Shown: positions 1-8,793 of the stretch, piece after piece
How positions within the stretch are numbered: the stretch's first letter is position 1
Layout of the letters: each line of letters starts with the position of its first letter
DNA from: Lachnospiraceae bacterium
GTDB taxonomy: Bacteria; Bacillota_A; Clostridia; Lachnospirales; Lachnospiraceae
DNA length: 27,138 bases
NCBI GenBank assembly: GCA_017613595.1
Contig: JAGADM010000125.1
Coordinates: forward strand, 1 to 27,138
Reading direction: 5' to 3'
Made by a program: the position numbers and the translations under genes
The notes under the pieces: model-generated
What the model was told of the DNA's origin: nothing
Databases searched by the model: none
Seen by the model: only the letters and a program-made list of their open reading frames with translations

Positions 1-137
1 AAATACGGCTTCGACTCTTCCGCTTTGCCCTTTGCCTTCTGCAGCTTGACCGTGGAAACCAGCTTCATCGCTTTGGTGATCTGACCGGTGCTCTGGATAC
101 TGCTCTTGCGCCGTTTAATGTCTCTCATTGAGGCCAT
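1..137 (-). CDS. atpG: ATP synthase F1 gamma subunit, N-terminal part (cut by window edge)
   Basis: Only the first 45 codons lie in the window; the gene continues beyond position 1. The translation starts MASMRDIKRRKSSIQSTGQ and continues ITKAMKLVSTVKLQKAK, the characteristic N-terminal coiled-coil helix of the gamma subunit, which forms the central rotor shaft turning inside the alpha3beta3 head. The ATG at 135-137 is preceded by a purine-rich stretch (AGGAGAG) that can serve as ribosome site. It follows atpA after 22 bases, the usual order in the atp operon, so it is co-transcribed with it. Identity is secure; nothing can be said about the C-terminal half, and atpD and atpC should follow outside the window. 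Confidence 0.95.
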   Translation of the reverse strand, partial: MASMRDIKRRKSSIQSTGQITKAMKLVSTVKLQKAKGKAEESKPY

Positions 138-159
138 AGCGTAGTTTCTCTCCTATCTG

Positions 160-1671
160 TCAGCCATTCAAAAAGTCTGCCTTGCACTGCTCGATTGCTT
201 TGATGAGCAGCTTCTCGGTCTCGGGTGTGATCACCTTTTCCGTACGGATGCTCTCTTCGATCTCCGCGTACTTCGAATAGATCAGGTTCAGAAGCGCGGA
301 CTCGAATTCCAGCACTCTGCTTACCGGGATGTCGAGCAGATACTTCTTGGTCGCCGCGTAGATGATGATAACCTGCTCGGCAACGCTCATCGGCTTGTAC
401 TGCGGCTGCTTTAAGATCTCACGGATCCGTTCGCCCTGCGCAAGCTTCTCCTTCGTGTCGGCATCGAGGTCCGAACCGAACTGGGAAAATGCGGCAAGCT
501 CACGGTACTGCGCGAGCTCGATACGGATCGGTCCGGCAATCTTTTTCATCGCCTTGATCTGCGCCGCACCGCCTACTCGGGATACGGAGAGACCGGCGTT
601 AACGGCCGGACGGAAACCGGAGTTGAACATTTCGGTTTCGAGATAAATCTGACCGTCCGTAATGGAGATTACGTTGGTCGGAATGTATGCGGAAACGTCG
701 CCCGCCTGCGTCTCGATGATCGGGAGCGCGGTCAGGGAACCGCCGCCGAGCTTATCGGAAAGCTTCGCGGCACGCTCTAAAAGACGGCTGTGCAGGTAGA
801 ATACGTCACCGGGGTAAGCTTCACGCCCCGGAGGTCTCTTAAGAAGAAGGGAAAGTGTACGGTATGCCGCTGCGTGCTTACTGAGATCATCGTAAATGAT
901 CAGCACGTCCTTGCCTTTCTCCATCCATTCTTCTCCCATTGCGCATCCCGCATAAGGAGCAATATACTGTAACGGTGCAAGCTCGCTCGCGGCCGCCGCA
1001 ACGACGGTCGTGTAAGCCATGGCGCCGTATTCATTCAAAGTCTTAACGATGCCGGCAACGGTCGAAGCCTTCTGACCGATGGCGACATAGATGCAGTTCA
1101 CGTTCTGGCCCTTCTGGTTGATGATCGTATCGATCGCGATTGCGGTCTTACCGGTCTGGCGGTCGCCGATGATCAGCTCACGCTGTCCGCGGCCGATCGG
1201 AACCATCGAGTCAATTGCCTTGATACCGGTCTGCAGAGGGGTATCTACGCTCTTACGGCTGATAACGCCGCTTGCGACACGCTCTACCTGACGGAAGTTC
1301 GTCGCGTTGATCGGTCCTTTGCCGTCGATCGGCTGACCGAGCGCGTTTACGACACGTCCGAGCATGCAGTCGCCGACGGGAACCTCTACCACGCGGCCCG
1401 TCGTCTTTACGGTATCTCCTTCACGGATCGCGGAAGAATCACCGAGAAGAACGGCACCGACATTGTCCTGCTCGAGGTTCATTACCATGCCGTACACTTC
1501 CCCGGGGAATTCGAGGAGCTCGCCCTGCATGGCATTTTCCAGCCCGTGAATACGTGCGATTCCGTCCGCCACCTGGATGACGGTACCGACATCCGAAACG
1601 GAGAGAACCGCGTTATATCTACGGATCTGTTCCCTGATGACGGAACTGATTTCCTGCGGTTTCAAATTCAA
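160..1671 (-). CDS. atpA: ATP synthase F1 alpha subunit
   Basis: This 503-residue protein has the normal length of the alpha subunit, the non-catalytic nucleotide-binding subunit of the F1 head. The start [16 protein letters not shown] is typical of clostridial alpha subunits. The Walker A sequence [13 protein letters not shown] is present near residue 170, and the alpha-type segment around [14 protein letters not shown] is intact. The start codon is TTG (1669-1671), supported by an AAGAAGG ribosome site nine bases upstream and by the family N-terminus; no better ATG exists. It lies 31 bases after atpH and 22 bases before atpG in the atp operon. Nothing looks degraded. Confidence 0.97.
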   Translation of the reverse strand: MNLKPQEISSVIREQIRRYNAVLSVSDVGTVIQVADGIARIHGLENAMQGELLEFPGEVYGMVMNLEQDNVGAVLLGDSSAIREGDTVKTTGRVVEVPVGDCMLGRVVNALGQPIDGKGPINATNFRQVERVASGVISRKSVDTPLQTGIKAIDSMVPIGRGQRELIIGDRQTGKTAIAIDTIINQKGQNVNCIYVAIGQKASTVAGIVKTLNEYGAMAYTTVVAAAASELAPLQYIAPYAGCAMGEEWMEKGKDVLIIYDDLSKHAAAYRTLSLLLKRPPGREAYPGDVFYLHSRLLERAAKLSDKLGGGSLTALPIIETQAGDVSAYIPTNVISITDGQIYLETEMFNSGFRPAVNAGLSVSRVGGAAQIKAMKKIAGPIRIELAQYRELAAFSQFGSDLDADTKEKLAQGERIREILKQPQYKPMSVAEQVIIIYAATKKYLLDIPVSRVLEFESALLNLIYSKYAEIEESIRTEKVITPETEKLLIKAIEQCKADFLNG

Positions 1672-1702
1672 GTTATTGTACCTTCTTTCTGGATATTCAA
1701 TG

Positions 1703-2254
1703 CTACTCTACGGATACGGCCTGAAGCGACTTCCTGAGTCCGTTCAGCTGGGAACGGATACTGGAATCCAGTACGCGGTCTCCGATACGGATCGTCATGC
1801 CCCCGATCAGATCGGGATCCACGCGGTAATCCATCTCGAATTCGCGGTAGTCCGTTGTTTCGATCAGCTTGTTGACAAGCCGGCTCTTCTGCTCGTCCGA
1901 CAGCGGCAAAGCGGATACGACATGGCATATACCGATATGCCGGTATTCCTTCACTTCGGCCATAAACTCGGCGAGCGAAGAACGGATCTCACGCTGCCGG
2001 TCATTTCTTACAAGGATGATCAGAAAACCGGTCATATTACCGCTCACGCGTCCGCTGAAGGCTTCCTCAATGAGAGCCGCCTTCTGATCCGCGCCGATGC
2101 GCGGATGGTTCAAAAGACTGCAGAACTCCGGGTTGGTCCGGAAAACCTCATCCACAACCGCCGCTTCTTCCATGAGGCTGTCGATTTCATTCTGCTCCAC
2201 GGCCAGTTCGAAAAGCGCATGGCCGTATGTTCCGGAAACTATTCCTGACGCCAT
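1703..2254 (-). CDS. atpH: ATP synthase F1 delta subunit (stator, OSCP)
   Basis: The 183-residue protein starts [20 protein letters not shown] and ends [23 protein letters not shown], the two diagnostic ends of bacterial delta subunits; the G-G-M-x-I-x-I-G-D-x-x-x-D-x-S motif at the C-terminus is the conserved part that contacts subunit b. Delta links the peripheral b stalk to the top of the alpha3beta3 head. The first 16 bases overlap the end of atpF, and the ribosome site (GGGAG) lies inside the atpF coding region, which implies translational coupling. Length is normal. Confidence 0.96.
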   Translation of the reverse strand: MASGIVSGTYGHALFELAVEQNEIDSLMEEAAVVDEVFRTNPEFCSLLNHPRIGADQKAALIEEAFSGRVSGNMTGFLIILVRNDRQREIRSSLAEFMAEVKEYRHIGICHVVSALPLSDEQKSRLVNKLIETTDYREFEMDYRVDPDLIGGMTIRIGDRVLDSSIRSQLNGLRKSLQAVSVE

Positions 2255-2820
2255 GTCTCTTCTCCCATCTCACGGATCACATCGTCGACCAGCTCGGCCT
2301 GCTTGGAAGCATCCATCTTCTCCGAGATGAAACGGCCTGCCATCTCTCCTGCGACGGCGATGATCTCCTGCTTGATCTCATCCTTAGCCCTGCTCTTTTC
2401 AAGCTCAACTTCCGTCTGCGTTCTCGCCATAATGCGCGCGGATTCCTCCTGCGCGGCATTGATGATGGCATCTTCCCGGCCCTTTGCGCGTCTTCTGGCA
2501 TCCGCGAGAATTCCGTCCGCTTCCGCCTCCACGTTCTTCAAACGGGCATCGTACTCTTTCTTGAAGGCAAGCGCCTCCTCCTTCTCCTTATCGGCATCCG
2601 CGATGCTCTGCGCGATCATATCGCGGCGCTTCTGCATCAGGTCGCGCGCCGGATTGAATACCAGGTAGGACAGAAGGAAGAACAGAAAGAATACGGCACA
2701 GGCTACAATGACCGCATCGAAAATGAGCTGCCAGTCGAGGGCAAATATTTTGTCTTTCATTTCCGGTTCCCCTGTTGTCTCAGTGAGAAACAGAAGCCCG
2801 GAGGACAACAAATTGCTCAC
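2239..2820 (-). CDS. atpF: ATP synthase Fo b subunit (peripheral stalk)
   Basis: One hydrophobic segment (around IFDAVIVACAVFFLFFLLSY) is followed by a long charged, alanine/glutamate-rich coiled coil, the architecture of subunit b. The start is uncertain. A GGAGG sequence sits seven bases before a GTG at 2818-2820, which I choose, giving an N-terminus SNLLSSGLLFLTETTG ahead of the membrane helix. An ATG two codons earlier (2824-2826) lies too close to that ribosome site, and an internal ATG at 2758-2760 (MKDKIFALDWQLIF) also has an AGGGG upstream. The short N-terminal extension resembles b subunits I remember from Lachnospiraceae. It is 30 bases downstream of atpE and overlaps atpH by 16 bases. 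Confidence 0.93.
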   Translation of the reverse strand: MSNLLSSGLLFLTETTGEPEMKDKIFALDWQLIFDAVIVACAVFFLFFLLSYLVFNPARDLMQKRRDMIAQSIADADKEKEEALAFKKEYDARLKNVEAEADGILADARRRAKGREDAIINAAQEESARIMARTQTEVELEKSRAKDEIKQEIIAVAGEMAGRFISEKMDASKQAELVDDVIREMGEETWRQE

Positions 2821-2850
2821 AATCATTCCTCCGTTACTGCGATCCTATTC

Positions 2851-3120
<270 letters not shown>

Positions 3121-3170
3121 CTAAAAATGATATACAGATTAGATTACCGGCCCGCAGGCCGTACGGCACG

Positions 3171-3875
3171 TCAATCCTCGAAGTTCTTGGCGATAAATAC
3201 CATCGTCAGCATACTGAATACGAATGCCTGAATGGCGCCCGAGAACAGGTCGAAGTAGATATGCAGGACACCCGGCCAGAACAGAAGCATGAACTTCGGC
3301 AGAAGGCCGTATATCAAAGCCATAATAATGGTACCGCTCAAAATATTACCGAACAGACGAAGGGACATCGAAACCGGGGTCGCCAGTTCACCGATCACGT
3401 TGATTGGGGTAAGCGGCCAGGGATCGAACAGATCGGTCAGATGCTTCATCTTCTGGTAACGGAATCCGTTGATATGGATTAAGAAGAACGTGATGATCGC
3501 AAGACCGAATGTAATGCCGTAGTCGGCTGTCGGGGGACGCAGTCCGAATATTCCGATCGTATTGGAGATCACAAGGAAAATCATCAGTGTCCCGATATAA
3601 TTGCAGAAGCCCCGGAAGTGTTTCTCGCCCATGTTGGATTTCGTAATGCCGTCAATGGCGTCCACCACGAGCTCGATCAGGTTCAGTGCCTTTCCGGGAG
3701 CCTTCGAGGGATCCGCTTTTCGAATGACACGGTTCGCTAGGATCGCAAGGACGGTAATCACCGCAACAACGACAATAACCGCGATGTGCGTATTCGTCAG
3801 AAAGAACGTCTTTCCGAACAACTCAAACCGGGCATATCCGTTTATTCCCAGGTCAAGTTCCGTCTCCATTGTCAT
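3171..3875 (-). CDS. atpB: ATP synthase Fo a subunit
   Basis: The 234-residue polytopic membrane protein is the stator half of the ion channel. The essential arginine region is visible as PVSMSLRLFGNILSG, and the last helix (FSGAIQAFVFSMLTMVFIA) is the usual ion-channel helix. Two starts are possible: ATG at 3873-3875, only three bases after GAGAGG, or ATG at 3867-3869 (METELDLG), nine bases after it; the second has the better spacing but both give nearly the same protein. It lies 41 bases after atpI and 62 bases before atpE in the operon. Length is normal for clostridial a subunits. Confidence 0.96.
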   Translation of the reverse strand: MTMETELDLGINGYARFELFGKTFFLTNTHIAVIVVVAVITVLAILANRVIRKADPSKAPGKALNLIELVVDAIDGITKSNMGEKHFRGFCNYIGTLMIFLVISNTIGIFGLRPPTADYGITFGLAIITFFLIHINGFRYQKMKHLTDLFDPWPLTPINVIGELATPVSMSLRLFGNILSGTIIMALIYGLLPKFMLLFWPGVLHIYFDLFSGAIQAFVFSMLTMVFIAKNFED

Positions 3876-3916
3876 TCACCTCTCTTTCTGTCTGGAATCG
3901 TTTTGGAAACCTCCGC

Positions 3917-4510
3917 TTAAGCAGCCTTTCTGAAAAGCCCCTTGCACCAAAGCCTCAGTTTCCGAAACCACGGCTGAAAATACGCCGCCGGCTTTATGGT
4001 AAAGGATGCCAGGATCGTACCCGCGCCCATCGCAATTCCTCCGAGGAACATCGAAAGCGCCAATACGGCAAAGGTAAGGAAATACCTTAAGGCAACCTGT
4101 TTTCTTGTATACTTTACGGCTCCCGCCGGATCCATCATCAGCGCATTGGAAATGCCCTGATACATCTTCTGTACTAAAAACAGAGCAAGCACGCAGCCGA
4201 TCACCGTACCGAGCATAAATTTCCACGCCGGGTCCGCGAACCACGCAAGCGGCAGTACTGCGATTGATAAGACGACAATGCCGAACCGAAGATCCCATAA
4301 CGTCTCCTCGGCGTTTCGGAGTTCTTCCTTTTCACGTTCGCTGCCGACGGGGATGTAATCGACAACCTCGTCAGGGTCCTCGCCGTCTCTCTGCTCGGCT
4401 TCCTCCGCTTCCGTCTCCCGGTCGATATCCTCCGGGTCGCGGTAATCTTCGGGGTTATCGCGGAACATTTCCCTGAGCATGCCGCCGAGACCGGGATATC
4501 TTCTGCTCAT
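3917..4510 (-). CDS. atpI: AtpI-like ATP synthase subunit I with acidic N-terminal extension
   Basis: The 197-residue protein has a charged, predicted cytoplasmic N-terminus of about 70 residues, extremely rich in Asp and Glu, followed by four hydrophobic segments (about residues 75-90, 96-113, 142-160 and 163-178) and a basic tail. Position in the operon, directly before atpB, and the four-helix layout fit subunit I (ATP-synt_I family), a chaperone that helps assemble the c ring. Typical AtpI proteins are about 125 residues, so the acidic extension is additional. The ATG overlaps the TGA of atpZ by four bases (ATGA), indicating translational coupling. The family assignment rests largely on context and topology. 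Confidence 0.75.
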   Translation of the reverse strand: MSRRYPGLGGMLREMFRDNPEDYRDPEDIDRETEAEEAEQRDGEDPDEVVDYIPVGSEREKEELRNAEETLWDLRFGIVVLSIAVLPLAWFADPAWKFMLGTVIGCVLALFLVQKMYQGISNALMMDPAGAVKYTRKQVALRYFLTFAVLALSMFLGGIAMGAGTILASFTIKPAAYFQPWFRKLRLWCKGLFRKAA

Positions 4511-4842
4511 CGCTCACTCCCGTCCGCGGCATTCCGCTTTTCCTCTTTCCATTTCCGGAATTCGGTTTCCGCCTCGCTCAGATGCTCCGGAACAACCGGT
4601 TCCGGGGTATCGTCCTTTGTGTATTTCCGGACCATCACCCATACGTTCCGATATCCGACCGCGATGCCGAAGAACATCAGCACGATGAATACGGGGGCCT
4701 CAAGGCCGGTCCATCTGCCGATGAAGTAGCCCGCTGCGGCACAGAGCGCAATCGGCGTCATCATACCGATCCCGATCTGCGTGATCAGTACGATCGTGGA
4801 AACGGTTCCGTCCGGTTTTACGATCCCTTTGCGCTTTTTCAT
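4507..4842 (-). CDS. atpZ: AtpZ/AtpI family membrane protein
   Basis: The 111-residue protein has two membrane segments (about residues 17-41 and 49-71) linked by a short turn containing GYFIGRWTG, followed by a charged C-terminus. The G-x-x-x-G-x-x-x-D/G pattern and two-helix topology match the AtpZ family (putative F1Fo-ATPase accessory protein, described as a Mg2+/Ca2+ transporter in alkaliphilic Bacillus). It is the first gene of the atp block proper, 15 bases after rpiB and overlapping atpI by four bases. Its function in this organism is inferred; the presence of both AtpZ and a longer AtpI-like protein is the usual pairing at the head of atp operons. Confidence 0.75.
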   Translation of the reverse strand: MKKRKGIVKPDGTVSTIVLITQIGIGMMTPIALCAAAGYFIGRWTGLEAPVFIVLMFFGIAVGYRNVWVMVRKYTKDDTPEPVVPEHLSEAETEFRKWKEEKRNAADGSER

Positions 4843-4857
4843 GCCTCTCCTTACAGA

Positions 4858-5286
4858 CTAATCCTCAATCTGGCTGATCCGCTTAATATGACGCTCCTCC
4901 TCCGAGAACGGGGTTGCAAGGAACGTGTCCACAATCTTGAGTGCGAGTCCGGGTCCTACGACACGGCCGCCCATCGCAAGAATGTTGGCGTCGTTATGGA
5001 GTCTCGTTGCTTCCGCACTGAATACGTCATGGCAGAGTGCGCAGCGGATTCCTTTGAATTTGTTGGCCGTAATGGAAATGCCGATGCCGGTTCCGCAGAT
5101 GAGGATGCCCTTTTCGTATTTGCCGGAGGCAACCGCCTTGGCAACCTTCTTTGCGTAAATCGGATAATCGGTCGGTACCGGTGAATCGGTTCCGAAATCG
5201 CGGAACTTGATCCCCTGTCCTTTCAGGTGTTCTTTTACTTCCTGCATCAGTGCGTAACCGCCGTGATCACAACCAAGCGCTATCAT
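4858..5286 (-). CDS. rpiB: ribose 5-phosphate isomerase B
   Basis: The 142-residue protein interconverts ribose 5-phosphate and ribulose 5-phosphate in the pentose phosphate pathway. The N-terminus IALGCDHGGYALM, the active-site cysteine region GILICGTGIGISITANK, and the segment LHNDANILAMGGRVVGPGLA are diagnostic of the RpiB/LacAB family. I start at the ATG at 5284-5286, eight bases after AAAGGAG; a GTG three codons upstream would add three residues but overlaps the ribosome site. It lies between tsaC/ywlC (27 bases) and atpZ (15 bases), reproducing the ywlC-rpiB-atp neighbourhood of Bacillus with the intervening genes missing. A LacA/LacB galactose 6-phosphate isomerase role is unlikely in this context. 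Confidence 0.95.
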   Translation of the reverse strand: MIALGCDHGGYALMQEVKEHLKGQGIKFRDFGTDSPVPTDYPIYAKKVAKAVASGKYEKGILICGTGIGISITANKFKGIRCALCHDVFSAEATRLHNDANILAMGGRVVGPGLALKIVDTFLATPFSEEERHIKRISQIED

Positions 5287-5313
5287 AAGAAACACTCCTT
5301 TCCGTGGCTTTGT

Positions 5314-6393
5314 TTATTTCTTCGCCCGGCCCTCCGGCCCGGCGTAAACAATGTGGTAACCCGCCGCTTTCATAAGGCGGTTCATGACGGCCTGTCCGAC
5401 GCCGTCCGAACGGAAGCACTCTCCGAAGATGTACTCCGCTCCCATATGGTCAAACTCGCGCAGCGTATCAAAAAGACATGCCGCGATTCCTTCTTCATCT
5501 TCACGGTTTCCAACGGAAAGAACGGTGAATCCGGGATACCGGTCCTTCGTTTCCTCACTTGCGAGGATTGCCGTCTTAAACCCTTCCGCCTGCTTCCGCG
5601 CGGCTTCGGTACGGACGGCTTCAACAACGTCTGAAAGCTCGCCTTCGAAGACGGTCAGCTCGCCCTTCGGCGCGTAATGGCGGTATTTCATGCCGGGTGC
5701 CTTCGCAACGATGTTGTCGTTCCGCTCCCTCTTAAGGATCGCGGGGTCGAACTCCGCGTCCGGAAGAATCTCCCGGACATCCTCGAGCGTAATGTAACCC
5801 GGTCTTAAGATCAAAGGTTTCTCTCCGGTCAGATCGATGATCGTGGATTCGAGACCGATCTGTACGGAACCTCCGTCCAATATCATGGCAATGCGTCCGT
5901 GCAGGTCCTCCCACACATGGCTCGCCTTCGTCGTGCTCGGCCGTCCCGACGCGTTCGCGCTCGGCGCCGCAATGTATAAGCCGCTCACCTTTATGAGCAT
6001 GGCCGCAACCGGGTCGCTCGGCATACGGATCGCAACCGTATCAAGTCCGCCGGTCGTCTCCTTCGGAATGATGTCCTGCTTCTTAAGGATCATCGTCATG
6101 GGCCCGGGCCAGAACCGATCGGCAAGCTTCCACGCTTCCTCGGGAATATCCTTCGCGAGAACCGGAAGCGCGTCCGTATCGCATATATGTACGATCAGCG
6201 GATTGTCAGAAGGCCGTCCCTTCGCGGCGTAAATCTTCGCCGACGCTCCGGGGTCCAGCGCATTGCCGCCGAGACCGTAGACGGTTTCGGTGGGAAATGC
6301 CACAAGCTCGCCTTCTCGCAGCAGTTCCGCCGCTTCGGCGAATTGTTCTTCCTTCAGATTGTCCCGGTCCAAAAGGACCATTCTGGTATCCAT
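5314..6393 (-). CDS. ywlC: threonylcarbamoyl-AMP synthase, Sua5/YwlC type
   Basis: The 359-residue protein makes L-threonylcarbamoyladenylate from threonine, bicarbonate and ATP, the first step of the universal t6A37 modification of tRNAs that read ANN codons. The N-terminal YrdC domain (about residues 10-200) contains the conserved FPTETVYGLGGNA and the KGRPSDNPLIVHI motif, and PSANASGRPSTTK is intact. The C-terminal Sua5 domain (about residues 230-350) is present, linked by PGMKYRHYAP, so this is the long Sua5 form rather than the short TsaC. The ATG has an AAAGGAGG ribosome site seven bases upstream. It is the first gene of the rpiB-atp operon. Confidence 0.95.
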   Translation of the reverse strand: MDTRMVLLDRDNLKEEQFAEAAELLREGELVAFPTETVYGLGGNALDPGASAKIYAAKGRPSDNPLIVHICDTDALPVLAKDIPEEAWKLADRFWPGPMTMILKKQDIIPKETTGGLDTVAIRMPSDPVAAMLIKVSGLYIAAPSANASGRPSTTKASHVWEDLHGRIAMILDGGSVQIGLESTIIDLTGEKPLILRPGYITLEDVREILPDAEFDPAILKRERNDNIVAKAPGMKYRHYAPKGELTVFEGELSDVVEAVRTEAARKQAEGFKTAILASEETKDRYPGFTVLSVGNREDEEGIAACLFDTLREFDHMGAEYIFGECFRSDGVGQAVMNRLMKAAGYHIVYAGPEGRAKK

Positions 6394-6476
6394 TCAGGCG
6401 CCTCCTTTTCCGCGCTCAGACAGGCTGAATGCGGTCAAAAACAGTTGAAAGCCGGAATAAAGCCCATACATAATTT

Positions 6477-6485
6477 ATTGTAACA
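6477..6485 (-). promoter_or_regulatory. extended -10 promoter candidate for the ywlC-rpiB-atp operon
   Basis: On the minus strand this reads TGTTACAAT, an extended -10 element (TG-n-TACAAT). No good -35 hexamer is found at 16-18 bases upstream. It lies about 85 bases before the ywlC start and just downstream of the terminator of the preceding gene, where the promoter of the long atp transcription unit is expected. Support is by sequence match only. Confidence 0.45.
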
Positions 6486-6494
6486 TACTTCCGC

Positions 6495-6534
6495 AAAAAT
6501 TAACACCCCGAAAATGAAACTTTTTCGGGGTGTT
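6495..6534 (-). terminator. intrinsic terminator of the zinc-ribbon gene
   Basis: A perfect 13-bp inverted repeat (6502-6514 and 6522-6534) with a 7-base loop is followed on the minus strand by TTAATTTTT. It lies 57 bases after the stop codon of the minus-strand gene at 6592-7143 and separates that unit from the ywlC-atp operon. Confidence 0.88.
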
Positions 6535-6591
6535 TTCGATTTCATTGTTTTGTCCTTCCGTCCTGACGGAAGACTCATTGCCGAAGCCGGA

Positions 6592-7143
6592 TCAGCTGAG
6601 TTTCGTTCCGCACTTGTTGCAGAATGCCATGCCTTCGTCGACCGCGTTGCCGCAGTTCGGACAGGTCTTTCCGGCAGCCGGAGCCGGTGCTTCGGGAAGC
6701 TTGGTTCCGCACTTGTTGCAGAAAAGCATACCGGGAGAAACGATATTGCCGCAGCCGGGACATGCAGTTCCGCCCGCAGGCGCGCTGTTGTTCTTACCGA
6801 ACAGTCCGCCGGCCTTAGCCGCAAGTTCCGCAGCACGTGCCGCGCGAAGCGTTGCCGCCTCTGCAGCCTTCCGTTCTTTCTCGGCCTGTCTTGCTGCCTC
6901 CTCGTCGGCGATCAGCTGATTGATTCTGACGAGTTCCGCATTGCAGTTCTCGATCGCGGCACGGGAAGCCTTGACCTGCTCGTAGATTCCCATGATCTCT
7001 TCGTCAAATTCCATTCCTTCGTCAAGCTTCTTAAGAAGCGTTACGCCGAGCGTATACTGGTAACCGGAAATCTTTCCGTTCTCGTTCTTAATCTGCGTGT
7101 TAACCTGATTGATCTCCGCATTATGAGGTCCGAAAAATGCCAT
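6592..7143 (-). CDS. coiled-coil protein with two C-terminal zinc ribbons
   Basis: This 183-residue soluble protein is not one I can name. Residues about 1-110 are charged and helical, with an alanine/glutamate/arginine-rich coiled coil around residues 75-110. The C-terminus carries two near-identical zinc ribbons, CPGCGN...FCNKCGTKL and CPNCGN...FCNKCGTKL, each with two CxxC knuckles, separated by a proline/alanine linker. Such ribbons bind structural zinc and often mediate protein or nucleic-acid contacts. The start ATG has AGGAGG nearby. It lies 67 bases after citrate synthase on the same strand with no convincing terminator between, so co-transcription is possible; a strong terminator follows it. 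Function unknown. Confidence 0.8.
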   Translation of the reverse strand: MAFFGPHNAEINQVNTQIKNENGKISGYQYTLGVTLLKKLDEGMEFDEEIMGIYEQVKASRAAIENCNAELVRINQLIADEEAARQAEKERKAAEAATLRAARAAELAAKAGGLFGKNNSAPAGGTACPGCGNIVSPGMLFCNKCGTKLPEAPAPAAGKTCPNCGNAVDEGMAFCNKCGTKLS

Positions 7144-7210
7144 GTTATTCCTCCTGTCTCATCACTTCGCCGCATCCCGGGAAAGGGCGCGCATCGAAGC
7201 TCCGCGCGAA

Positions 7211-8587
7211 TCAATCCCAGTCTCTTTCGGGCATGTAATAGTATTCCTTGTGGGTTCCCACATACTTATATGCCGGACGAATGATCTTGCCGTTGTTGAT
7301 AATCTCCTCAAGCCGGTGAGCCGACCATCCGCTGATACGCGAAATGGCGAAAATCGGCGTGAAAAGCTCTTCGGGGATTCCAAGCATATCATACACAAAA
7401 CCGCTGTAGAAGTCAACATTTGCGCAAATCGGTTTGAACAGATGACGGTTCTCCGAAATGACTTCCTTCGCGATGCGCTCAACAGTCTCATAAAGCTGCA
7501 TCTCGTCGCTGCGGCCCTTGGCTTCCGCGAGCTTTCTCGCGTAGTCCTTCAGGATAACCTGACGGGGATCGGAAAGCGTGTAAATGGCATGTCCGATACC
7601 GTATACAAGACCGGTCCGGTCGAACGCCTCCTTGTTAACCAGTTTGAGAATGTATGCGCGGATCTGGTCCTCGTTCTTCCAATCCTTGACATTGGCCTCA
7701 AGGTCCTCAAACATCTTTCTCGCCTTGATGTTCGCGCCGCCGTGACGGAATCCCTTCAGAGACGCGATGGCTGCTGCCATGGCTGAATACGTATCGGTTC
7801 CGGCACTCGTTACAACGTGCGTCGTAAAGGTCGAGTTATTACCTCCGCCGTGCTCCGCGTGAAGCACGAGACAGATATCAAGTACGCGTGCCTCGAGTTC
7901 CGTGAACTTTCCGTCCGCACGGAGCATTGTGAGGATATTCTCCGCCGTCGAATACTCCGGATTGGGGTTACGGATGATCAGGCTCTCATCCTGCTTGAAG
8001 TGCAGGTATGACCAGTACGCGTAAATCGAGATCAAAGGCAGCTTCGCAATCAGGTTCATGGACTGCTTTAATACATTTTCCGTGGAGATGTCGTCTGCCT
8101 TGTCGTCATAGGAATAGAGCGTCAGAACAGCCTTCTGCAGACCGTTCATAATGCTCGGGCCGGCCGCCTTCATGATGACGTCACGGATAAACTTGTTGGA
8201 AAGCGTCTGGAAGGATGTGATAAGTTCGACAAAGGAACGCAGCTGCGTCTCGCTCGGCAGTTCGCCGAACAGAAGCAGGTACGTCGTCTCCTCGAATGCG
8301 TAGCGGCGGTTCTGCAGACCCTTTACCATCTCCTGGACATCATAGCCCTGGTAGTAAAGCTTGCCGTCCGCGGGGACCTTCTTGCCGGCGATCATCTTGG
8401 TACCGGTAACGTCACTGATCTCGGTAAGACCGGTCAGTACGCCCGCGCCGTTAGAATCACGAAGTCCTCTCTTAACGTCGTACTCCACATAAAGGTTCTG
8501 GTCGATAACACCCGATTTCATGCATTCATGAAGCAGAAATTCAAAGTCCTTCTCCAGTTTTTCATCAAGTTCCATCATGTTGGCCAT
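7211..8587 (-). CDS. gltA: citrate synthase
   Basis: The 458-residue enzyme condenses acetyl-CoA and oxaloacetate to citrate. The catalytic triad is visible by comparison with known citrate synthases: His246 in the segment EHGGGNNST, His333 in GIGHAIYTLSDPR, and Asp392 in VDFYSG. The start is the ATG at 8585-8587 (MANMMELDEKLEKD), preceded by AGGGGG at seven bases; the open frame extends 81 codons further upstream but that part (starting MRNREKRFAIF) is non-homologous and spans the promoter region. The about 60-residue N-terminal region before the core fits the long clostridial type. Methylcitrate synthase activity cannot be excluded from sequence. A perfect palindrome lies 70 bases upstream of the start. 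Confidence 0.93.
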   Translation of the reverse strand: MANMMELDEKLEKDFEFLLHECMKSGVIDQNLYVEYDVKRGLRDSNGAGVLTGLTEISDVTGTKMIAGKKVPADGKLYYQGYDVQEMVKGLQNRRYAFEETTYLLLFGELPSETQLRSFVELITSFQTLSNKFIRDVIMKAAGPSIMNGLQKAVLTLYSYDDKADDISTENVLKQSMNLIAKLPLISIYAYWSYLHFKQDESLIIRNPNPEYSTAENILTMLRADGKFTELEARVLDICLVLHAEHGGGNNSTFTTHVVTSAGTDTYSAMAAAIASLKGFRHGGANIKARKMFEDLEANVKDWKNEDQIRAYILKLVNKEAFDRTGLVYGIGHAIYTLSDPRQVILKDYARKLAEAKGRSDEMQLYETVERIAKEVISENRHLFKPICANVDFYSGFVYDMLGIPEELFTPIFAISRISGWSAHRLEEIINNGKIIRPAYKYVGTHKEYYYMPERDWD

Positions 8588-8656
8588 GGGATTGCCCCCT
8601 TCTATGTTCTGCCCTTTCCGCGGCGTATATGGCGTATTTCCGCCCGCGGTTCGGGG

Positions 8657-8668
8657 ATTGTATACAAT
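8657..8668. promoter_or_regulatory. 12-bp perfect palindrome upstream of citrate synthase, possible operator
   Basis: The sequence ATTGTATACAAT is a perfect palindrome about 70 bases before the citrate synthase start. It contains TACAAT on the minus strand, which could be a -10 element, so a bound protein would block transcription. The TTGTATACAA core resembles operators of GntR/FadR-type regulators, but no such regulator gene is in this window. Function is inferred only from symmetry and position. Confidence 0.4.
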
Positions 8669-8793
8669 TATGCAATACCGATAATGTGGATATGATACAA
8701 CAGAACACGCCTGTTGGCAAGCACTTTTTCGGAAAATCGGCTCCGTCCGGGTTTCCGGCAGGTTTTTTCCCCATTTTCCGCGGAAAATGACAT

